In this document: positions 1 to 4,912 of the stretch, piece after piece
How positions within the stretch are numbered: the first letter of the stretch is position 1
Layout of the letters: each line of letters begins with the position of its first letter
From: Rhodothermales bacterium
Lineage (GTDB): Bacteria > Bacteroidota > Rhodothermia > Rhodothermales > UBA10348
Assembly (NCBI GenBank): GCA_013003255.1
Contig: JABDJZ010000358.1
Span: 1 to 9,265 of the forward strand
DNA: 9,265 bases
Direction of reading: 5' to 3'
Notes under the pieces: generated by a model
Told to the model about the DNA's origin: nothing
Databases searched by the model: none
The model's input: the letters and a program-made list of their open reading frames with translations, nothing else
Program-made: the position numbers and the translations under genes

Positions 1-927
1 CTCTTCCTGCGCGAACGGCTTGAGGGACTGGGAACCGCCACACTGGACCTGGGCCGGCGGCTGTGTCACGTGGCCCAGCGTCAACCGGGTGTCTTTCTGC
101 CGGGGTACACCCACCTGCGGCGCGCGATGCCATCGACGGTGGCCATGTGGGCGCTTGGCTATGCCGAACTGGTTGCCGATGACGTGGCGATTCTGGGCCA
201 GGCCCGCAGTTCCGTCAACCGGTCACCGCTGGGTTCAGCGGCTGGATATGGCGTGCCCTACCTCGAGCTCCCGCGGGCTGCGGTCGCCGAGCGACTCGGG
301 TTTGAGGCCTTGCATGAGCACGTCACCAGCGCCCAGTTGAGCCGCGGGAAGATGGAGAGCACCGTGGTGCATGCCCTGGTGCAGGTGGCATCGACCATCA
401 ACCGGCTGGCCTCGGACCTGGTGCTCTACAACACCGCAGAGTTCGGCTTCGTGAAACTGCCCGTGGAGTTCTCGACGGGCAGCTCCATCATGCCGCAGAA
501 GAAGAACCCGGATGTTCTGGAATTGGCGCGCGGGACCTATCACCGGATTGTCGCGGAGTTGAACCTGCTCCTTGGCCTCCCCGCCAACCTGCCGTCCGGC
601 TATCACCGGGACCTGCAGCTTACCAAGGAAGCGGTCATGCGAGCGGTGCTCAAGACCGAGGATCTTCTGAGGGCGATGAATGCGGTGCTGGCCGGTGTGC
701 GTTTTGATGGCGATGCCACGCGGGCGGCGGATGACCCGGCGCTGCACGCAACCGCCGCGGCACTCAAAAAGGTCAAGGCGGGCGTGGCCTTTCGTGACGC
801 GTACCAAGAGGTGGCTTCCGACAAGGATCTCTGGCGGGAGGCGCAAGCTGAGGCGGAAGTGGCCACCGGGGCCGAGGAGGCCGCAGGGATGCTTCAGCAG
901 CTCGCCGACCGCGGCGCCTGGTTGTGA
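1..927 (+). CDS. argH: Argininosuccinate lyase, C-terminal part (5' end outside window)
   Basis: Catalyses the last step of arginine synthesis, splitting argininosuccinate into arginine and fumarate in the cytoplasm; a homotetramer in the fumarase/aspartase superfamily. The frame is open from base 1, so the true start lies upstream. 308 residues are visible, and a normal ArgH has about 450-470, so roughly the first 150 are missing. The 'PGYTHL' motif (window residues 34-39) carries the conserved Thr-His pair. The superfamily signature 'GSSIMPQKKNP' is at bases 478-510 and holds the mobile-loop serine used in catalysis. 'SPLGSAAGYG' and 'LPSGYHRDLQL' match the version typical of Bacteroidota-like ArgH. 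The C-terminal 'GVAFRDAYQEVA' segment is the usual ArgH tail domain. The gene ends TTGTGA at 922-927, and the next gene follows on the same strand. The family call is secure. Confidence 0.95.
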   Translation, partial: LFLRERLEGLGTATLDLGRRLCHVAQRQPGVFLPGYTHLRRAMPSTVAMWALGYAELVADDVAILGQARSSVNRSPLGSAAGYGVPYLELPRAAVAERLGFEALHEHVTSAQLSRGKMESTVVHALVQVASTINRLASDLVLYNTAEFGFVKLPVEFSTGSSIMPQKKNPDVLELARGTYHRIVAELNLLLGLPANLPSGYHRDLQLTKEAVMRAVLKTEDLLRAMNAVLAGVRFDGDATRAADDPALHATAAALKKVKAGVAFRDAYQEVASDKDLWREAQAEAEVATGAEEAAGMLQQLADRGAWL

Positions 928-980
928 GGGCGCGACTGAGCTGGGAGGTGCGCCACGCCGGCGAACGACCTGGGTGGCCC

Positions 981-986
981 TATGCT
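981..986 (+). promoter_or_regulatory. Possible -10 element for a leaderless transcript
   Basis: TATGCT matches four of six bases of the sigma-70 -10 consensus. It lies seven bases before the GTG at 993, which would place a transcription start at or next to that codon and give a leaderless mRNA. No convincing -35 box is seen at the expected distance. The call rests on position and partial match only. Confidence 0.3.
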
Positions 987-992
987 AGAGTC

Positions 993-2540
993 GTGCGCTA
1001 CCACCTCTTCTTCCTGACGGCCCTGCTGCTCGCGGCATGCAGTCCGTCGTACGACACCGTCATTCTCGGGGCTGAAATCCACGACGGCACCGGTGAACCG
1101 GGATTCGTGGCCGATGTGGCCATCGCAAACGGCCGGATCGTGGCGGTCGGGCAGCTGGAGGACTATCGCGCCGAATCCGTAGTCGAGGCACGAGGTCTGG
1201 TCCTCGCCCCCGGATTCATCGATGTGCATTCCCACGCCGCAGGTGGCCTGGCCACGGAGGCCCTGGCGCCTGCCGAGCCGCTGTTGAGACAGGGCATCAC
1301 GACCGTGTTCGTGAATCCCGACGGGGGGGGTGCCGTGGATCTGGCCGAACAGGCGCGGGAGTTGGAGGCCGTCAAGCCTGGCGTGAACGTAGCCCAGTTG
1401 GTCCCGCACGGATCGGTTCGACGCGAGGTCATGGGCATGGAGAACCGCCACGCAACGCCGGATGAACTGAGCAGCATGAGGGCGTTGGTGGAAGCGGGAC
1501 ATGCCGCCGGCGCTTTTGGACTCTCCTCCGGGCTCTTCTACACGCCGGGCAGCTACGCGGACCTTTCCGAGGTCATCGAGCTTGCCCGGGTCTTCGGTCC
1601 CGCGGGCGTCTACTCGAGTCACATTCGGGACGAATCGGACTATTCCATCGGCCTGCTTGCAGCCATTGATGAGGTCATCCGGGTCTCCCGTGAAGCGGAC
1701 ACGCGGGGCATTGTCACGCACATCAAGGCACTCGGGCCCCACGTGTGGGGCTACTCACGGGAGGCGATCGCGCGGATCGAAGAGGCCCGCGCGGAGGGCG
1801 TGGACATCTGGGCCGACCAGTATCCCTATGAGGCCTCGGCCACCAGTCTCACGGCGCTGGTCTCCCGTCCTTTGCTGGCCGGGGATTCCCTCCGCATCCG
1901 TCTGCGCGAGATCCCTGAGGTCCTCTATGCCGACATTGTCGAGAACCTGGAAAGGCGAGGGGGTGCGGACCGCATCCAGTTTCGTCGATATGTACCAGAC
2001 CCCACCATTGAAGGGGCCACGCTGGCCTCGGTAGCGGCCGACCGCGGCGAGGACCCGGTCCGCACGGCTATGCACCTGTTAGCCGAAGGGAATGCCGGTA
2101 TTGTCTCACACAACATGACGCCGGAGGACGTCGAAGAATTCATGATCCAGCAATGGGTCATGACGAGTTCCGACGGCGGCCTTGTACCGATGGGCAGCGG
2201 CGTGCCGCATCCGCGCAACTACGGGAGCTTCCCCAGAAAGCTGTCGCGCTACGTCAGGGAACGGGGTGTGATGGAGTTGTCTGTGGCCATTCGGTCCATG
2301 ACCGGGCTACCGGCTGATGTCATGCGCCTGGGATCCAGAGGGTATGTCCGGGACGGCCTGGTGGCAGACCTGGTGCTGTTCGATCCCCATGCCATCGACG
2401 ACCGGGCAACCTTCACCGCTCCCCACCAGGTAAGTGTGGGCGCAGTAGCGGTCTGGGTGAACGGAAACCTCGCCCTGGGCGGCGCTACCGGGCTCGCCCC
2501 AGGACGCTTCGGTAAGGTCCTGAAACGAGGCGTCGATTGA
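993..2540 (+). CDS. N-acyl-D-amino-acid deacylase (D-aminoacylase family), predicted lipoprotein
   Basis: A 515-residue zinc-dependent amidohydrolase predicted to release D-amino acids from N-acyl-D-amino acids outside the cytoplasm. The GTG start at 993 gives a lipoprotein signal (Arg-2, a hydrophobic stretch, lipobox LAAC with Cys-16). An in-frame GTG at 924 overlaps the argH stop but would add 23 polar residues before the signal. The amidohydrolase fold shows metal-site motifs: 'HSH' (His-79/81) after 'APGFIDV', 'SSHIRDES' (His-210), 'THIKALG' (His-243), 'DQYPYEAS' (275-282) and 'SSDGG' (Asp-394). The family tail 'HPRNYGSFPR' (406-415) and a C-terminal beta-sandwich segment ending near 'VAVWVNGNLA' follow. 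Where D-aminoacylases usually have the metal-binding Cys of 'GNCG', this protein has 'NPDGG' (Asp-110). The family is clear; the exact substrate (D-amino acid, D-glutamate or a dipeptide) cannot be told from sequence. Confidence 0.88.
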   Translation: MRYHLFFLTALLLAACSPSYDTVILGAEIHDGTGEPGFVADVAIANGRIVAVGQLEDYRAESVVEARGLVLAPGFIDVHSHAAGGLATEALAPAEPLLRQGITTVFVNPDGGGAVDLAEQARELEAVKPGVNVAQLVPHGSVRREVMGMENRHATPDELSSMRALVEAGHAAGAFGLSSGLFYTPGSYADLSEVIELARVFGPAGVYSSHIRDESDYSIGLLAAIDEVIRVSREADTRGIVTHIKALGPHVWGYSREAIARIEEARAEGVDIWADQYPYEASATSLTALVSRPLLAGDSLRIRLREIPEVLYADIVENLERRGGADRIQFRRYVPDPTIEGATLASVAADRGEDPVRTAMHLLAEGNAGIVSHNMTPEDVEEFMIQQWVMTSSDGGLVPMGSGVPHPRNYGSFPRKLSRYVRERGVMELSVAIRSMTGLPADVMRLGSRGYVRDGLVADLVLFDPHAIDDRATFTAPHQVSVGAVAVWVNGNLALGGATGLAPGRFGKVLKRGVD

Positions 2541-2543
2541 CTG

Positions 2544-2571
2544 TTGCGAATGCTGGTTCGGCGGTTATACT
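2544..2571 (+). promoter_or_regulatory. Sigma-70-like promoter
   Basis: A -35 box TTGCGA (2544-2549, four of six consensus bases) and a -10 box TATACT (2566-2571, five of six) are separated by 16 bases. Transcription would start near 2578, about 16 bases before the small membrane peptide gene. It would probably also read into the transaldolase operon, because no terminator is visible between them. An alternative -35, TTGACT at 2537-2542, is a better match but its 23-base spacer is too long. Confidence 0.6.
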
Positions 2572-2593
2572 GAACCAATACAACCGCGCCCAG

Positions 2594-2686
2594 ATGAATA
2601 AGAAGCTCAAGAAGCAGCTCGTGATTGCAGCGGCGATTCTCGTCGGCTTTGTCATCGTAATGATGATGCTCAGCCGGCTGGGGTAG
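2594..2686 (+). CDS. Small single-pass membrane peptide (30 residues), unknown function
   Basis: This short reading frame begins ATG at 2594 and ends TAG at 2684-2686. The peptide has a strongly basic N-terminus (MNKKLKKQ) followed by an unbroken hydrophobic stretch from about Val-10 to Leu-26 and a short SRLG tail. That is the usual layout of a one-helix inner-membrane peptide with its N-terminus in the cytoplasm. Third codon positions are mostly G or C, like the neighbouring genes, and a good promoter lies 23 bases upstream; both favour a real gene. No Shine-Dalgarno sequence precedes the ATG, but none of the surrounding genes has one. I do not recognise the family. It could be a regulator or stabiliser of a membrane complex, or a chance frame. 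Confidence 0.55.
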   Translation: MNKKLKKQLVIAAAILVGFVIVMMMLSRLG

Positions 2687-2804
2687 TCCCCCAGACGCGC
2701 TTCACAGTCTCGCTTTTCGATGAACCCCCGTCTGCCAATCACGTTGGATCAGGCTCTGGCGTGGTCCATACGCAGCCGCGCTCTCACCTCCGTATTCCGA
2801 CTCG
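2687..2804 (+). other. Intergenic region upstream of the transaldolase operon
   Basis: This 118-base stretch has no strong gene signal. It holds only a weak promoter candidate (TTGGAT, a 17-base spacer, then CATACG, three of six). The sequence just before the transaldolase ATG is pyrimidine-rich (CACCTCC, 2785-2791), the opposite of a Shine-Dalgarno sequence. No terminator hairpin with a T-run is seen, so transcription from the promoter at 2544 could continue into the operon. Confidence 0.5.
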
Positions 2805-3485
2805 ATGAAGTTCTTTATTGATACCGCCGACCTTGACGAAATCCGCGAAGCCCAGCAAATGGGCGTCTTGGACGGCGTCACCACCAACCCATCCCTGATG
2901 AAGAAGGTGGGGGGCGTCGACTTCCACCAGCATATCGTCAAGATCTGCGAACTGGTGGATGGCGATGTCTCTGCCGAAGTCACGGCGGTGGATTATGACG
3001 GCATCATGGCCGAAGGCCGCACGCTGGCGGCGCTGCATCCGCAGGTCGTGGTCAAGGTGCCGCTGATTGCCGAGGGCATCAAGGCCATTCGTTCGTTCTC
3101 GGACGAAGGGATCAAGACCAATTGCACCCTGTGCTTCAGCCCGACGCAGGCGCTGGTCGCGGCCAAGGCGGGAGCCACCTACATCAGCCCGTTCATCGGT
3201 CGCCTGGATGATATCTCCACCTCCGGGATGGAGCTCATCGAGCAGATCGTCCACATCTACGCCAACTACGGGTACGAGACCGAGGTGCTGGCCGCCTCCA
3301 TTCGCCACCCCATGCACGTAGTGGATGCGGCTCTGGCCGGAGCCGATGTAGCGACGATTCCGTTCAGCGTCATCGGCAAGCTGATCAAGCACCCCCTGAC
3401 TGACAGCGGTCTCCAGCGCTTCCTGGATGACTGGAAGCAGTTCGAAGCCGAGCAGGCGGCCGTTGGCGCCAACGGCGCCGGCTGA
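2805..3485 (+). CDS. tal: Transaldolase, short (FSA/TalC-like) subfamily
   Basis: A 226-residue class I aldolase barrel, the length typical of the small transaldolases (YwjH/TalC type). It should transfer a dihydroxyacetone unit between sugar phosphates in the non-oxidative pentose phosphate pathway, in the cytoplasm. Visible marks are 'FIDTADLDEI' with Asp-6, 'GVTTNPS' (24-30), the Schiff-base lysine in 'VVKVP' (Lys-84), 'SPFIGRLDD' (128-136) and 'AASIRHP' with Ser-165. Two residues that separate the activities are the transaldolase versions: Glu-58 in 'SAEV' (fructose-6-phosphate aldolase has Gln) and Phe-130 (the aldolase has Tyr). I therefore prefer transaldolase over fructose-6-phosphate aldolase, although databases often name both alike. 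The start is the only sensible ATG, just before the conserved first strand. Its stop overlaps the next start by one base (TGATG). The last residues (AAVGANGAG) are a low-complexity tail. Confidence 0.93.
   Translation: MKFFIDTADLDEIREAQQMGVLDGVTTNPSLMKKVGGVDFHQHIVKICELVDGDVSAEVTAVDYDGIMAEGRTLAALHPQVVVKVPLIAEGIKAIRSFSDEGIKTNCTLCFSPTQALVAAKAGATYISPFIGRLDDISTSGMELIEQIVHIYANYGYETEVLAASIRHPMHVVDAALAGADVATIPFSVIGKLIKHPLTDSGLQRFLDDWKQFEAEQAAVGANGAG
3459..3476. repeat. 18-bp perfect palindrome at the transaldolase 3' end
   Basis: GCCGTTGGCGCCAACGGC is identical to its own reverse complement. As RNA it can form a seven-base-pair stem with a four-base loop, ending nine bases before the ATG of the next gene. 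No T-run follows, so it does not look like a terminator. It lies inside the codons for the low-complexity tail of the transaldolase. Confidence 0.6.
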
Positions 3486-4912
3486 TGGCGCCCAACGCCG
3501 ACGGCCTCGACGAACCGTACCTGGTCTGCCTGGGCGCCACGGATGAGATCGGCGCCAGCTGCCACTACCTGCAGATAGACGGTACCGGCATCATGCTTGA
3601 TGCCGGGGCGGATCCTGAAGAAGAGGGGCGCGATGCCGTGCCCGACCTCCACTTCATCAAGGACCGTACAGACACCTGGGTGGATCACGTGCTGATCACG
3701 CACGCCCATCAGGACCACCTGGGCTGCCTGCCGGTGGTCATTCAGGAATTCCCCCACGTGCTGGTGCACATGACCAGAGCCACGCGGGACCTGGCCGGCG
3801 TCCTGTTGCCATCATCGGCCAGACTCCAGGCCCGAAAACAGCAGGAGGGAAGCACCTCGGCCGATCCGCTGTTCGCGGTCGAAGAACTGGACGCGTACGA
3901 GTACCTCTATCTGGGTCACCACCTGGAATTCCCGTTTGAGCTGACGGGAGTCCGTGGGCGAACGCCCATCGAGGGCCGCCTCTGGGATGCCGGTCACGTC
4001 TTGGGCGCAGCCGGCGTGGAAATAGAAGTCGAGTATGGCGACGAGGTCCGGCGGGTCTTCTATACCAGCGATACGTCGATGACGGCGCAGGCCATTCTGC
4101 CCGGTGGATCGTACCCGGAAGGGCCGATTGATACGCTTATCCTCGAGTCCACACTCGGCGGCGATCCGGAAGCCGAGCAGTTCACGCGCAAATCAGAGGA
4201 GCGCAAGTTCGGCGAAGCCCTCAAGGAGACGCTGGAGCGCGGAGGCACGGCGCTGGTGCCGGTATTCGCGCTCGGTCGCAGCCAGGAGGTCCTGGCCATG
4301 ATTGACCGCTTCAAGCGGCGCGGCATCATCGATGATGAGACGCCGGTCTACTCGGCCGGAATGATGCGCGCCATCTCGGATGTCTATGACAAGACCCGCT
4401 TCACGACGCCTCGGCTGAACGAGGACTTCGAGGTCTACGGCGTCAACCAGAAGCGCCTGCCGCGCGGTCAGAACGGCCTCCAGCGCGTGCTTCAGGAGCC
4501 CGGAATCCTGGTGGTCAGCAGCGGGATGATGTTCGAACGGACCATCTCCAACAAGTTGGCGCAGGAGATGGTAGACAGCGAAAAGCATTCGATCCTACTG
4601 GTGGGGTATGCACGCGAAGATTCCCCGGCGGCGCGCCTGTTGGAATCCACCAATGGCGCAGTGGTGCTCGATGAGGCGCGCGGAGCCCAGCCGTTGAACT
4701 GTCAGGTGGGACGCTTCCGCTTCAGCGGGCACAGTCACCGGCGCGACCTTCTGAATCTGGTGGAGCAGCTGGAGCCCCGTCGAATCCTGCTGGTCCACGG
4801 CGATGCGAACGCTCGCGAGTGGATGGCCGACAATATCAAGTTCTTCAATCCGGACGCGGAGATTGAAGTCCCCGAGCGGGGCAAGCCGGTCCGGTTATTC
4901 CCGGCGGACTGA
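3485..4912 (+). CDS. Beta-CASP metallo-beta-lactamase-fold nuclease (predicted RNase)
   Basis: A 475-residue protein of the CPSF73/RNase-J-like beta-CASP group, metal-dependent enzymes that mostly cut or trim RNA in the cytoplasm. The lactamase-fold metal ligands are complete: 'THAHQDH' (His-73, His-75, Asp-77, His-78), His-171 in 'DAGHVLGAAG' and Asp-196 in 'YTSDTS'. The beta-CASP insert begins after motif A (Glu-221 in 'LILESTLGG'). It continues through 'VPVFALGRSQEVL' (258-270) and 'VVSSGMM' (343-349) to motif B (His-416 in 'SGHSHR') and motif C (His-438 in 'LLVHGD'). A C-terminal RNA-specificity segment is therefore present; the protein lacks the longer tail of RNase J. ATG at 3485 overlaps the transaldolase stop by one base, and the gene ends with the same TGATG overlap into the dehydrogenase, so all three are probably one operon. 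Whether it is an endo- or exonuclease cannot be told. Confidence 0.9.
   Translation: MAPNADGLDEPYLVCLGATDEIGASCHYLQIDGTGIMLDAGADPEEEGRDAVPDLHFIKDRTDTWVDHVLITHAHQDHLGCLPVVIQEFPHVLVHMTRATRDLAGVLLPSSARLQARKQQEGSTSADPLFAVEELDAYEYLYLGHHLEFPFELTGVRGRTPIEGRLWDAGHVLGAAGVEIEVEYGDEVRRVFYTSDTSMTAQAILPGGSYPEGPIDTLILESTLGGDPEAEQFTRKSEERKFGEALKETLERGGTALVPVFALGRSQEVLAMIDRFKRRGIIDDETPVYSAGMMRAISDVYDKTRFTTPRLNEDFEVYGVNQKRLPRGQNGLQRVLQEPGILVVSSGMMFERTISNKLAQEMVDSEKHSILLVGYAREDSPAARLLESTNGAVVLDEARGAQPLNCQVGRFRFSGHSHRRDLLNLVEQLEPRRILLVHGDANAREWMADNIKFFNPDAEIEVPERGKPVRLFPAD

Noticed and set aside
235..846. 203-codon minus-strand open frame
   Set aside because: It is antisense to the argH signature region; no domain or start signal supports it.
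894..1742. 282-codon minus-strand open frame
   Set aside because: It lies opposite the well-supported argH tail and deacylase; long antisense frames are common in GC-rich DNA and its translation has no recognisable motif.
2720..2821. 33-codon frame overlapping the transaldolase start, possible leader peptide
   Set aside because: Its third codon positions are not GC-rich like the neighbours, it lacks a start signal, and there is no hydrophobic or regulatory-codon pattern. A coupling role stays possible but unsupported.
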